Of a stretch of 35,936 nt of DNA, positions 23,700 through 32,255 are shown piece by piece. Position numbers and translations under genes: made by a program. The notes below the pieces were generated by a model. That model saw only the letters and a list, made by a program, of their open reading frames with translations. It had not been told where the DNA came from and ran no database searches. Numbering within the stretch: position 1 is the stretch's first letter; every line of letters starts with the position of its first letter. This DNA comes from DAOTVX01 sp034436015. Lineage in GTDB: Bacteria > Chloroflexota > Anaerolineae > Anaerolineales > Villigracilaceae. The stretch lies in contig DAOTWG010000018.1 in NCBI GenBank assembly GCA_034436015.1, forward strand, positions 1 through 35,936, written 5' to 3'.

Positions 23700-23726
23700 A
23701 ACCGGAAGTCATTTCAGCGGTTTTTT
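23700..23726 (+). terminator. Probable intrinsic terminator of the antiporter/coiled-coil operon
   Basis: AACCG (23700-23704) pairs with CGGTT (23718-23722). Inside it a GAA/TTC pairing leaves a short loop, and a run of six T follows (23721-23726). It lies 17 bases behind the coiled-coil gene stop. The stem is short, so strength is moderate. Confidence 0.55.
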
Positions 23727-23874
23727 CCAAATTCTGCACTCATCCCATCATCAACCGGCCGCAGCGATACCCTCGAACAAACATCGTTTCCGGCCGGCTA
23801 ACAAAACTGCAAATTATTTCGAACAATTGTAACGGCGCGAAGTCCACACAAGTGCCGTTTGCCACAACGAAGTT

Positions 23875-23883
23875 TGATATAAT
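23875..23883 (+). promoter_or_regulatory. Extended -10 promoter of the kinase gene
   Basis: TGATATAAT is a perfect extended -10 (TGnTATAAT). The start site would be near 23890, giving a ~58-base leader. The -35 is weak, which is usual for extended -10 promoters. Confidence 0.6.
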
Positions 23884-23948
23884 ACCAACGCTGTTCTCTC
23901 CTCAAATCGGAGTAAGGTGAGGTATATTTCGGTGGTGTTTTGCTCTCC

Positions 23949-26051
23949 ATGACCCTCGAGCGTGGTTATCTCCTCCACAAACGGTACCGCATCCTCGAGA
24001 TTCTGGGCCAGGGCGGTATGGGCTCAGTGTATCGCGCGCTGGATGAGAACCTGGGGGTAGAAGTTGCAGTTAAAGAAAACCTGTTCACAACGGAGGAATA
24101 CGCACGGCAATTCCGTCTGGAAGCCGTGATTCTGGCGAATTTGCGCCATCCTAACCTGCCACGGGTAACCGATCATTTCGTGGTTAGTGGACAGGGACAG
24201 TACCTGATTATGGATTTCATTGGGGGTGAAGATCTGCGTCAACGCATGGAACGCCAGGGCGTTATTTCTGATCAGGAAGCGATCCTCATCGGCGCGGCGA
24301 TTTGCGATGCATTGACTTACCTACACACTCGCCGCCCACCCATTATCCATCGCGATCTTAAACCCGGCAATGTCCGCATTACCCCCGATGGGCACATTTA
24401 CTTGGTAGATTTCGGTCTGGTGAAGATTGTCCGGGGTACGCAAGCAACGACCACCGGCGCTCGGGCAATGACGCCTGGCTATTCCCCGCCTGAGCAATAT
24501 GGTACAGCGCGCACCGATCCGCGCACGGACATCTATTCGCTCGGAGCGACGCTCTACGCGGCGTTGACGGGCGTTATCCCTGAAGATGGGTTAGCGCGCG
24601 CCATGGACGAGGTGGAACTGACGCCGATCCGCAAACACAATCCCCGAGTCGGACGGCGCCTCGCGGCTGTCATCGAGAAGGCGATGGCGGTGCGGCCTGA
24701 GGATCGTTTTCAGACAGCGGAGGACTTCAAACGCGCCCTTTTAGAAGCCGGCGCATCCAAGACCCAACGACTCAATGGAGAAGTGGTGGCAGAACCCTCA
24801 CCCATACCTCCATCGAATCGCTTGGAAGAGGTGCTCGCGGGAGCATCTCCCGCGAGGCCGCTATCGCTCGCCCCTCTTGCGCCTCCATCTTCCACGCCGG
24901 CCCGTCCACGCAGGCCGAAAAGCAGTCGCCGGCTCTTCCTTTCGTTCTTTTTGCTCACCCTGCTTGTAGGACTCGCCGCAATCTGGTTCCTCCGTTCGCC
25001 CATTGCCACAGCGTTGGGCCTTGCCGCCGCGCCCCTTAGCGACAACTCGTCTCCCATTGCAGCAAGAGCAACGACAACTCATGCAAGGCCAACCCCGTTC
25101 CTCGTTTTGTTTCCAACCGCAACGCCCACGCCCACAATGACCCCTACGCCAACGGAAACGCCAACCCCGACAAGTACACCTCAGGGCGGCGGTTATGGGC
25201 AGATTGCTTTTGCTTCCTCGCGCGCCGGCTTGCCGCAAATTTTCCTGATGAACGCCGATGGAAGCAATCAGCGACAGTTAACCGGTCTCCCGGATGGCGC
25301 GTGTCAACCGGATTGGTCGCCGGATGGAAAGCGGATCGTCTTCATTTCACCCTGCCCGGACCGCCAGGATTTGTACAAAGACTCACGACTGTATATCCTC
25401 AACCTTGAAACCAACGCCATCACGGAACTGCCTAGTGAAGGAGGCAGCGACTTCGAACCGGCCTGGTCGCCCACGGATCCGGAACGCATCGCGTTCACTT
25501 CTTTGCGCGATGGAACAGCGCAAATCTATGTGCTCAACCTCGCGGACAACACAGTCACACGCCTGAGCGACGGCTCGCAATCTAGACAGTATCGCTATCC
25601 GGCTTGGTCTCCCACCGGCCTGCAAATCCTATATACCCTTCAACGCCCTTCCTATCCCTGGCAGGTCTGGGCAATGAGCAATTACGGCAAAGGCGCGCAA
25701 CAGATCGCGCGCAGCGGGACCACATTGTGGGATTACAGTCCAGCTTGGTCGCCCGACGGCTCGACCATCCTATTCACGCAAGCCAGATCCAAGACAGCGG
25801 GCCTGGGCTGGTTGATGGTGTTGGCGTATGAGGAAAGGGGAAGCGAAGGCAAGTATGTGACAGGAAGTGCAAAAGCCGCAAACGGCAAGTTTTCGCCAGA
25901 TGGCCGCTGGATTGCCTTCGAGAGCATAGATTTGCAGGCCACGACTTTCAATTATGACATCTACCTGATTCCGGCAGAAGGAGGGACCCGCCTACGCCTG
26001 ACGACCGATAAAGGGGTAGATTTCGATCCCGCCTGGCGCCCGGCCCCCTAG
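23949..26051 (+). CDS. Membrane Ser/Thr protein kinase with C-terminal PD40 beta-propeller
   Basis: A 700-residue receptor-like kinase. The N-terminal Hanks-type domain (about 10-265) has the glycine loop GQGGMGSVY (20-28), Lys42 in VAVKEN, HRDLKPGN (134-141), DFG (154-156) and GYSPPEQYG; all key residues are present, so it should be active. A proline-rich juxtamembrane part leads to one transmembrane helix (LFLSFFLLTLLVGLAAIWFL), then a Thr/Pro linker (TPTPTMTPTPTETPTPT) and about 280 residues of TolB-like repeats such as QIFLMNADGS, IAFTSLRDGTAQIYVLNL and PAWSPDGSTILF. The propeller would lie outside the cell and may sense ligands or wall components. ATG 23949 is preferred to TTG 23940. Its stop shares a CTAG with the convergent ybaB. 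Confidence 0.93.
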   Translation: MTLERGYLLHKRYRILEILGQGGMGSVYRALDENLGVEVAVKENLFTTEEYARQFRLEAVILANLRHPNLPRVTDHFVVSGQGQYLIMDFIGGEDLRQRMERQGVISDQEAILIGAAICDALTYLHTRRPPIIHRDLKPGNVRITPDGHIYLVDFGLVKIVRGTQATTTGARAMTPGYSPPEQYGTARTDPRTDIYSLGATLYAALTGVIPEDGLARAMDEVELTPIRKHNPRVGRRLAAVIEKAMAVRPEDRFQTAEDFKRALLEAGASKTQRLNGEVVAEPSPIPPSNRLEEVLAGASPARPLSLAPLAPPSSTPARPRRPKSSRRLFLSFFLLTLLVGLAAIWFLRSPIATALGLAAAPLSDNSSPIAARATTTHARPTPFLVLFPTATPTPTMTPTPTETPTPTSTPQGGGYGQIAFASSRAGLPQIFLMNADGSNQRQLTGLPDGACQPDWSPDGKRIVFISPCPDRQDLYKDSRLYILNLETNAITELPSEGGSDFEPAWSPTDPERIAFTSLRDGTAQIYVLNLADNTVTRLSDGSQSRQYRYPAWSPTGLQILYTLQRPSYPWQVWAMSNYGKGAQQIARSGTTLWDYSPAWSPDGSTILFTQARSKTAGLGWLMVLAYEERGSEGKYVTGSAKAANGKFSPDGRWIAFESIDLQATTFNYDIYLIPAEGGTRLRLTTDKGVDFDPAWRPAP

Positions 26052-26371
26052 AACGGCATCCCCCCTATCAGCGGCCCCAGACGTTGTTGCTGGAGTTCGC
26101 GCGTCTTTTCCAAGGCCAGGTTGATGGCCGCCAAGATCAGGTCTTGCGCCATGAGCACATCCGCGCCCGCCAAAAACTCGGGGATGATTTCCACCGATTG
26201 ACAACGCATATCCCCGCTCATTGTCACCTTGATCGCGCCTCCTCCCGCGCTGACAGTGATTGTCTCTTGAGCAAGGCGTTCCTGCGCCTCGGCGATCTGT
26301 TGTTGCAGACGCTGGAGTTGTTGCAACATTCCCATAGTTCCACCGGGCAAACGATCCATCCCTTTACCCAT
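26048..26371 (-). CDS. YbaB/EbfC-family nucleoid-associated protein
   Basis: A 107-residue protein of the YbaB/EbfC family, small dimeric DNA-binding proteins usually encoded between dnaX and recR. It has an N-terminal helix (MLQQLQRLQQQIAEAQERLA), then VSAGGGAIKVTMSGDMRCQSVEI, the family's beta-sheet core, and the C-terminal helix DLILAAINLALEKTRELQQQ. The ATG lies two bases after the dnaX stop, so the two are translationally coupled as in many bacteria. recR is not downstream here: the convergent kinase gene is. The two opposing stop codons share the palindrome CTAG at 26048-26051. Confidence 0.9.
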   Translation of the reverse strand: MGKGMDRLPGGTMGMLQQLQRLQQQIAEAQERLAQETITVSAGGGAIKVTMSGDMRCQSVEIIPEFLAGADVLMAQDLILAAINLALEKTRELQQQRLGPLIGGMPF

Positions 26372-26373
26372 GC

Positions 26374-28014
26374 CTACTCCTGAATATCTACAATCTCGCC
26401 GCCAGCCTTAAGCGCCGCGGCCACCATGCCGTCTGCTTGCACATCTGGCGGCGTAGTTTGGCGAGCATTGGTTACCACACAGCGTATACCTAACCGTACA
26501 CCCAACACCTGGGTAATGACGCGTGCCACCAGCTCCAATTGACCAGGAGTCTCCGCTTTGGAACGCAGAATATCGCTGGCAAACCCTAGCACCAGCATTC
26601 CATCCTTAACTTCCAGCAACTTACAAGAATTGAGCAGACCATCCAGCGAGGGGCTTTGGGGTTTGACCATGGCTCGAATTTGCTTCCAGGCCTTGCTTAC
26701 CTCGGCCAGGGTCGGCTGAGTGTGTTTCTCGCTCACTGCAGCCGTTGCAGGCTGTTGTAGAGGCGGAGTCTCCCCTTTCTTTACCCTTGTCTCTTCCGTT
26801 GCTGCTTGTTCGGGTCGCTTTTCCACCGGCGAAGCGACAGTCGGTCTCGGCGCAGGCGAGGCACTGCGCTCTGGCCTGGCGTGAGTCTTTGCCGTTTCCT
26901 GACCAGAGAATATCGCCTGTGTACTCTCCGGAGAAAGCGACTTTTCCAGCGCCTCGGCCAACGCCAGTTCAAGCGGCAGAGAGGGTTGCCAGCCGCCGCG
27001 CAGATCGGTTGCCGCTTGAGTGAATAGCTTGATCAGGCGCACAATCTCCGCTCGCGCGAGGCGGGAAGCGTGTTCGGCCATACAAGTGCGCATATCCGTT
27101 GGCGCCTCTACTTGGTCTCCATTACCCATCTGAAAGAGCAACACGGAACGCAGGTAATCCACTACTTGACGCGCCAGGGCGCGTGGGTCGCTGCCGCCGT
27201 CGAGCGCAACGTGGAGAGCTCGCATTCCGGCGGCGGCGTCCGCCGCCGGAATCGCCTCCATCAAGGCCAGAACCGTTTGCGAAGGAGCAACGCCAAGTGC
27301 CGACTGTGTCAACTCGAGTGTAATCTCTTGCCCTGTGGAGGCCAGCTGATCGAGTAACGAGAGCGCGTCGCGCATACCCCCTGCCGACTGCCTGGCAATG
27401 ACAGTCAGAGCCTCGGCATGAGCCTGTATCCCCTCTGCACGACAAATTGTCTCCAACCTGTGCACAATTTCTGTCACGGCAAGACGACGAAACTCAAGTC
27501 GCTGACAGCGTGAGAGCACGGTGGCCGGAAGTTTATGGATTTCCGTCGTCGCCAGGATGAAAATAGCATGCGGGGGAGGCTCCTCTAGCGTCTTGAGCAG
27601 GGCGTTGAAGGCGGCCGTAGAAAGCATGTGGACTTCATCAATAATGTACACCTTATATCGCCCCTGCATGGGCGCAAAGTTGATCTTATCGCGCAAATCG
27701 CGAACATCATCTACGCTGGTGTTGGATGCGGCGTCAATTTCGATCAAATCCAGGAAGCGCCCCTCATTGAGGGCAAGACAGTACGTGCACTGATTGCACG
27801 GCCGGGCAGCGCGATCCTCCGCCAGGCAGTTCACCGCCTTAGCCAGCAACCGAGCCACGGTCGTTTTGCCGGTGCCGCGCGGACCGGAAAAGATATAAGC
27901 GTGAGCGACCCGGTCCCGCTTGACCGCGTGGCGAAGCGTCTGCACCACGTGGCCCTGAGCCGTCACCTCGTCCCAGGTTTGAGGTCGCCATTTACGATAG
28001 AGAACTTGAGCCAT
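26374..28014 (-). CDS. dnaX: DNA polymerase III subunit gamma/tau
   Basis: The clamp-loader ATPase that loads the sliding clamp and couples polymerases at the fork. The 546-residue protein starts MAQVLYRKWRPQTWDEVTAQ. It has Walker A GPRGTGKTT (44-52), the zinc module (Cys63, Cys73, Cys76, Cys79), Walker B IIDEVHM and the sensor TTEIHKLPATVLSRCQRLEF. The three clamp-loader domains fill about the first 360 residues. Then comes a Pro/Glu/Thr-rich linker and a C-terminal tau-like domain. Length is near the usual 550-640. I saw no obvious slippery A-run for a gamma form. It is next to last in a long minus-strand gene string and is coupled to ybaB. Confidence 0.95.
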   Translation of the reverse strand: MAQVLYRKWRPQTWDEVTAQGHVVQTLRHAVKRDRVAHAYIFSGPRGTGKTTVARLLAKAVNCLAEDRAARPCNQCTYCLALNEGRFLDLIEIDAASNTSVDDVRDLRDKINFAPMQGRYKVYIIDEVHMLSTAAFNALLKTLEEPPPHAIFILATTEIHKLPATVLSRCQRLEFRRLAVTEIVHRLETICRAEGIQAHAEALTVIARQSAGGMRDALSLLDQLASTGQEITLELTQSALGVAPSQTVLALMEAIPAADAAAGMRALHVALDGGSDPRALARQVVDYLRSVLLFQMGNGDQVEAPTDMRTCMAEHASRLARAEIVRLIKLFTQAATDLRGGWQPSLPLELALAEALEKSLSPESTQAIFSGQETAKTHARPERSASPAPRPTVASPVEKRPEQAATEETRVKKGETPPLQQPATAAVSEKHTQPTLAEVSKAWKQIRAMVKPQSPSLDGLLNSCKLLEVKDGMLVLGFASDILRSKAETPGQLELVARVITQVLGVRLGIRCVVTNARQTTPPDVQADGMVAAALKAGGEIVDIQE

Positions 28015-28026
28015 AGGTTGAGAACT

Positions 28027-28497
28027 TCAAGGAACGGTATATACGGCGCGCAGGATGCCTTGCGAATCAAAGAGCGAGGCGATATCACCCGTGTCCCAAA
28101 CAGCGGTTGTACGATTCCAGTACAAATCAACCGGCGTGTTTGTTCCGCCCATCGTATGTACCTGAACTATCCCTTCGGGATACACAGTGATCGCGGGAAA
28201 GGTGTACACAGCGCTGCCTGTGTCTCGCAGACTCCAGCCGTTCAAGTCAACCGCCTGCGCACCGGTGTTTTTGATGATCACAACTTCTGTAGCAACTACG
28301 CCGGCTCCGACGACAGCAATGATGTCCACCCGCTCATCGAGGGAAGATAGGGGTGTGCTGTGATTTGTCGCCGGAGACAATGCGGGCAAGCACGTTGTAC
28401 GACCGTGACGGCCGTAGAAAAACAGGATGCTACCAGTCACACAGGCAGATACCAAAGCATTGAGCAGTAGATAGAAAAACAGACGCCGGCTTCGCAT
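28027..28497 (-). CDS. Exported or membrane-anchored lamin-tail-domain protein
   Basis: A 156-residue protein. The first ~30 residues (RRLFFYLLLNALVSACVTGS) form a signal or anchor helix containing Cys. A polar spacer and a lamin-tail (LTD) immunoglobulin-like domain follow: VVIIKNTGAQAVDLNGWSLR, DTGSAVYTFPAITVYPEG, then LYWNRTTAVWDTGDIASLFD. Bacterial LTD domains are found on secreted enzymes and surface proteins and are thought to bind surfaces or partners. I chose ATG at the complement of 28495-28497; a frame seven residues longer is possible. It sits between prmA (36 bases upstream) and dnaX (12 bases downstream), an unrelated context, so co-transcription does not give a function. Confidence 0.8.
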   Translation of the reverse strand: MRSRRLFFYLLLNALVSACVTGSILFFYGRHGRTTCLPALSPATNHSTPLSSLDERVDIIAVVGAGVVATEVVIIKNTGAQAVDLNGWSLRDTGSAVYTFPAITVYPEGIVQVHTMGGTNTPVDLYWNRTTAVWDTGDIASLFDSQGILRAVYTVP

Positions 28498-28533
28498 CGC
28501 GACCAAATGATAGCACAAAAACGCGTTTCCATG

Positions 28534-29475
28534 TCATCGTGTGAGTCTTAAGGCGACCCAATCTTCTCGCCGGCGTCGCTCGATCAAGGCAAGGTCCTCC
28601 GCGCGAGCGGCTGCCATCACTTCATCTGTTTGGTCGGCTAGAATACCGGAAAGAATAAGCGACCCCGATGGAACGATCAGACGCACTAGACCATCAGCGA
28701 AGAGGCGCAGAATGACAGGGGTCAGAATATTGACCAGCGTCAAGGAAGCGCGCCGGAGCGGAAAACGACCTGCCAAAATCTCGCGCACGGAGCCAACGCC
28801 AAGCATCAACTGTTCATCGGTGATACCGTTCAGCCGAGCGTTCTGGCGCGCTACGCGTACCGCCGTCTCGTCAACATCCACGCCCAGAGCGCAAGCGGCG
28901 CCGAGTTTCAGGGCGGCAATGGAGAGAACACCGGAACCGCACCCAATATCCAGCACCGAGAGTGACATGTCTTGCGCCTCCTCCATCACCTCTTCGATAA
29001 GCTCCAGGCACAATTGAGTGGTAGGATGCGTTCCTGTGCCAAAGGCCATGCCGGGGTCTATACGGATTGCCACACGCTCAGCCAATGGGGATTCTAACCA
29101 GGCCGGCACGATGAGGAGACGTTTACCAACCGGGATGGGGCGGTAATGTTGTTTCCAGACCTCCATCCAGTTCTGTTCCGCGATGAGGGTAAAACGAGGC
29201 GCAGGTAAAGGGTGAATCGCGCCCAGATAATACAGCGCCTCTTCCAGCTTTTGGCGAGATTCGTCCAGCGTTTCACCCGAGGGAAGATAGGCGCGCACGG
29301 TCACCGGCCCAACGGGGGTTCCCTCGTCTGTATCGTCCCTGTATGCGATTGCCTGCTCTGTTGCCACGCCGCCCGATGCAAAACGTGCCAGCACTGCAGC
29401 GACGGCCTCGGCCAACTCGCCGCTAACCGTGAGAGAAACTTCCAGCCAGGCATTGACGGACTGCTCTTCACTCAT
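28534..29475 (-). CDS. prmA: Ribosomal protein L11 methyltransferase
   Basis: PrmA trimethylates ribosomal protein L11 with S-adenosylmethionine. The 313-residue protein has an N-terminal substrate-recognition domain (WLEVSLTVSGELAEAVAAVL onwards), the linker RIDPGMAFGTGTHPTTQLCL typical of PrmA, SAM motif I VLDIGCGSGVLS (about 172-183), VDVDETAV, and the NILTPVI motif corresponding to NILA/NPPY. Size and order are normal. Its start lies inside the 3' end of the MacB-like permease gene (8-base overlap), so it is the tail gene of that unit. Confidence 0.93.
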   Translation of the reverse strand: MSEEQSVNAWLEVSLTVSGELAEAVAAVLARFASGGVATEQAIAYRDDTDEGTPVGPVTVRAYLPSGETLDESRQKLEEALYYLGAIHPLPAPRFTLIAEQNWMEVWKQHYRPIPVGKRLLIVPAWLESPLAERVAIRIDPGMAFGTGTHPTTQLCLELIEEVMEEAQDMSLSVLDIGCGSGVLSIAALKLGAACALGVDVDETAVRVARQNARLNGITDEQLMLGVGSVREILAGRFPLRRASLTLVNILTPVILRLFADGLVRLIVPSGSLILSGILADQTDEVMAAARAEDLALIERRRREDWVALRLTR

Positions 29476-30784
29476 ACTTGAGCGCTGTCACCGGTGTCAT
29501 CGAGGCGGCGCGCAGCGCCGGAAACAGTCCCGATGCCATGCCAACCAACGTGGAGAAGACCAAGGCGGAAATGGGTAGCCAGGAAGGAGTGTAGACCGCT
29601 ACACTGGGCGGCGCTCCTCCTTGCTCGGCTGTTTGTTGCGCCAAGTAGACCAACGCCAACACGTTCAAACCTTGTCCGGCCAACCAGCCAATCAAGACGC
29701 CGCCCAGGCCACCCACAAAGCCAATCCCTGCTGCTTCGCCCAGGAAGATAGAGAGCACGTCGCGGTTGGTCGCTCCCACGGCCTTCATCAGGCCGATTTC
29801 ACGCGTTCGTTCGAGAATAGACATGGTCAGCGTGTTGGCAATACCGATGGCGGCTACCAGCAGAGCAATTGCGCCTACTCCACCAAAGATAAGCTGCAAG
29901 ACAAGGTAGAAGTTGTTGATGCCCTGCACAAACGATTGCGGTGTATATGCTTGAAAGCCCATCTTGGTAATCTGGTCGGCTACTTCCAGGGCCTGTCGAG
30001 CGTCTGCCACACGCACGACAGCCTGTCCATAGCCATCTTTGTTGTAGTTGATGCGCCGACCGGTTACCCATTCGTTGAGCGCCTTGACCTCGTCAAGCGA
30101 CATATACACCGACCAGTCTGATTCGCCGCGCGCCTCGGTCAAGACGCCTGTCACGCGATAGGTCAGCATGCGACGCGTCTCATTACCGTTCTGATCCCAA
30201 CGGCTGATAACCAGCATCACGACCTGATCGTACAAATCGGGCGGTTCCGGCGGCGGTTGACCGGGGCGTAGGCGCGGATCATAGAAATTCCGATTCGCCA
30301 TTGCGCCAACAATGATTGTTCCTCTGCGCAACGAAAGCGTTCCCTGAGCAGCTTTCAGATTCAAATCGGCCAGAGTGGATGCGCCGACGCCGATGATATT
30401 CGCATACCCTTCCAGTCGCCCATACTTTATCAGGCCGCCACCGTAAAAGCCGTCACGAGGGATGACAGCCACTACGCCAGGAAGCGCGCGCAATTCGTCC
30501 AGCGCGGCGTTTGTCAGGAGCTTCGGCTGTGAAGCCCCTCCTCCCTGGGGGGAGAATTCAACCCTTATGTCCCCTTCCTGATACCCCGGCCAGACTTGAA
30601 TCTGGGTTAATTCCCCAATGCCGTATAGTTGTTCGCTGGCATTTCGCTGCAAGCCGCTTGCCAGAGAGACTAGAATCACCACCGAGGCCGTCCCGATAAT
30701 GACACCAACGGCGGTCAGGGCCACGCGCCCTCTGGCGCGCCCAAGATTCCCGAGGACCAGGCGAAGCAGATCGAGGAATTTCAT
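29468..30784 (-). CDS. MacB/FtsX-like ABC transporter permease
   Basis: A 438-residue permease with the MacB topology. There is one N-terminal membrane helix (VALTAVGVIIGTASVVILVS), a ~250-residue outside domain (MacB-PCD type, with YGGGLIKYGRLEGYANIIGV) and three C-terminal helices (LIFGGVGAIALLVAAIGIAN, then FLGEAAGIGFVGGLGGVLIG, then ISALVFSTLVGMASGLFPAL). The FtsX signature ERTREIGLMKAVGA is intact. Such permeases do not pump across the membrane but transmit ATP-driven movement to periplasmic partners. Its ATPase is the gene at 32256-32972, with the secreted CARDB-like protein encoded between them. It stands alone rather than fused to the ATPase as in E. coli MacB. Confidence 0.9.
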   Translation of the reverse strand: MKFLDLLRLVLGNLGRARGRVALTAVGVIIGTASVVILVSLASGLQRNASEQLYGIGELTQIQVWPGYQEGDIRVEFSPQGGGASQPKLLTNAALDELRALPGVVAVIPRDGFYGGGLIKYGRLEGYANIIGVGASTLADLNLKAAQGTLSLRRGTIIVGAMANRNFYDPRLRPGQPPPEPPDLYDQVVMLVISRWDQNGNETRRMLTYRVTGVLTEARGESDWSVYMSLDEVKALNEWVTGRRINYNKDGYGQAVVRVADARQALEVADQITKMGFQAYTPQSFVQGINNFYLVLQLIFGGVGAIALLVAAIGIANTLTMSILERTREIGLMKAVGATNRDVLSIFLGEAAGIGFVGGLGGVLIGWLAGQGLNVLALVYLAQQTAEQGGAPPSVAVYTPSWLPISALVFSTLVGMASGLFPALRAASMTPVTALKYE

Positions 30785-30793
30785 TAGGACTCC

Positions 30794-32254
30794 CTATCGT
30801 TTCCCGCCGGGGATGATCGCTTCTTCTTCTACGATGGGCGAGGGGGCGTTCGAAGGAAGGGATTCGCCCGTCGGCCGACTACTATCCAAGCCGAACAGTC
30901 CCAGAAGAAAGCGCCAGACTTTTTGCCAGAACGTCTCCTCGCCGGCAGGAGGCGCTCCTCCTTCCGGAGGAAGCCCGCCAGTCTCTGGCGGCAGTTCAGG
31001 CGACGCTTCCATCACTTCGACGGATAGAGTCTTCTGAATCGTGCGCGGCTGGTTGAAGTCGTCCGTGTATTCGATCGTGACTTCCAGGATCAGGGGACCG
31101 CTTGCAGACGGCGTAACCAGGGCGTCCATCGTGAAGTACCCACCGGGGTCAAGCGAACCAACGAGCATTTCGCCATTTTCCACGATGCCGCCGTCGGTCT
31201 CCACGCGGAGTTTGCCCAATACCGTTGTCCTTTTGCCGAGGTTAACTACCTGCAACGGCAGCACATTGGGCTGTCCGAGCATCCAGGGTGCAAGCGGCTG
31301 ATAGAAGCCAATCTCCACCACCGGCAACGATGTGACCAGCAACGTAATCACCTGTTCATCGTCGATGATACGCCCGTTCGGGCTTAAGTACGAGAAAGTG
31401 ATTCGCATTGGATAGGCACCGGGATTGGTGGTAACATTGACGATGAGTTGCTGCTCCGCTTCCAGAGTCGCCTGGGGGAGGAGATCGCCTAATACCTGGA
31501 CGTTGGAGGAACCGACCGGAGCAAAGTTTGTGAACTCGCCGCTCCCGGCAGAGATTCCGCCGGCCTGCGGCGTCCCACCGCCGCCCGCCGACCCGCCGCC
31601 GACAATCATGGTCACTCCCTGGGCAGGAGCATCACCAACGTTCTTAACCGTCATCTGAAGGGTGAATAGAGCGCCAGGCTGTAAAGGTTCGACATCGGTC
31701 TGGTAACGCAAGATCACGAGACGAGCCTGTCGAACGGCAGTGGGAGTGATTGTCGCTGCCGGGGCATAACTCCCAGAGGAAACAACAGGGAAATAAAGGA
31801 TGAACTTCTCACTAAACGGCGCGCCCAGGGCGTCATAGTAATTGACGGTCATCTCTACGGCTACACGGCTGACGCCATACAGGGGCCTCGCGGCAGTCAT
31901 CGCCTGTTCGAATGTGCTCGTGCCGCCTCCATCCAGATTGCCAACAGCCTCCACGCCGCCGTTATATAGCATCAACAGGTCGGCCGAGGTGAAAACCGCC
32001 TGAATATTATAGGCAGGAGTACGACCGGCGTTTTTGAGACGAATCACGACTTTAAACTCCTTCCCATACGTCACGGCGGAGACGCTGAGGCGGTACGCAT
32101 CCAACGCCATCTGGGGGCGGCTGTAAGGCGTATGTGTTGGAACGGGAGTATCGGTATCCTGGGCCTGCACACGAGAACGAAGAGGGAAGACCGCATTCAG
32201 GGTCAACAGGCACAGGCCGAGCAAAGGAATCAAGAAACGAGGGCGGTGTTTCAT
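30794..32254 (-). CDS. Secreted CARDB-like protein, partner of the MacB-like transporter
   Basis: A 486-residue exported protein. It has a signal peptide (RFLIPLLGLCLLTLNAVFPL, cut probably after VQAQ) and about three immunoglobulin-like CARDB/NEW3-type repeats: FKVVIRLKNAGRTPAYNIQA, FTLQMTVKNVGDAPAQGVTM and VLPLQVVNLGKRTTVLGKLR. A glycine-rich spacer (GGGSAGGGGTPQAGG) lies between. The C-terminus is proline/glutamate-rich, then has an amphipathic WQKVWRFLLGLFGLD stretch and a charged tail. It lies one base after the ATPase gene and nine before the permease, so it is very likely part of that transporter, perhaps as the outside adaptor that MacA is elsewhere, although it shows no MacA-like coiled coil. 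Function is otherwise unknown. Confidence 0.82.
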   Translation of the reverse strand: MKHRPRFLIPLLGLCLLTLNAVFPLRSRVQAQDTDTPVPTHTPYSRPQMALDAYRLSVSAVTYGKEFKVVIRLKNAGRTPAYNIQAVFTSADLLMLYNGGVEAVGNLDGGGTSTFEQAMTAARPLYGVSRVAVEMTVNYYDALGAPFSEKFILYFPVVSSGSYAPAATITPTAVRQARLVILRYQTDVEPLQPGALFTLQMTVKNVGDAPAQGVTMIVGGGSAGGGGTPQAGGISAGSGEFTNFAPVGSSNVQVLGDLLPQATLEAEQQLIVNVTTNPGAYPMRITFSYLSPNGRIIDDEQVITLLVTSLPVVEIGFYQPLAPWMLGQPNVLPLQVVNLGKRTTVLGKLRVETDGGIVENGEMLVGSLDPGGYFTMDALVTPSASGPLILEVTIEYTDDFNQPRTIQKTLSVEVMEASPELPPETGGLPPEGGAPPAGEETFWQKVWRFLLGLFGLDSSRPTGESLPSNAPSPIVEEEAIIPGGKR

Positions 32255-32255
32255 T

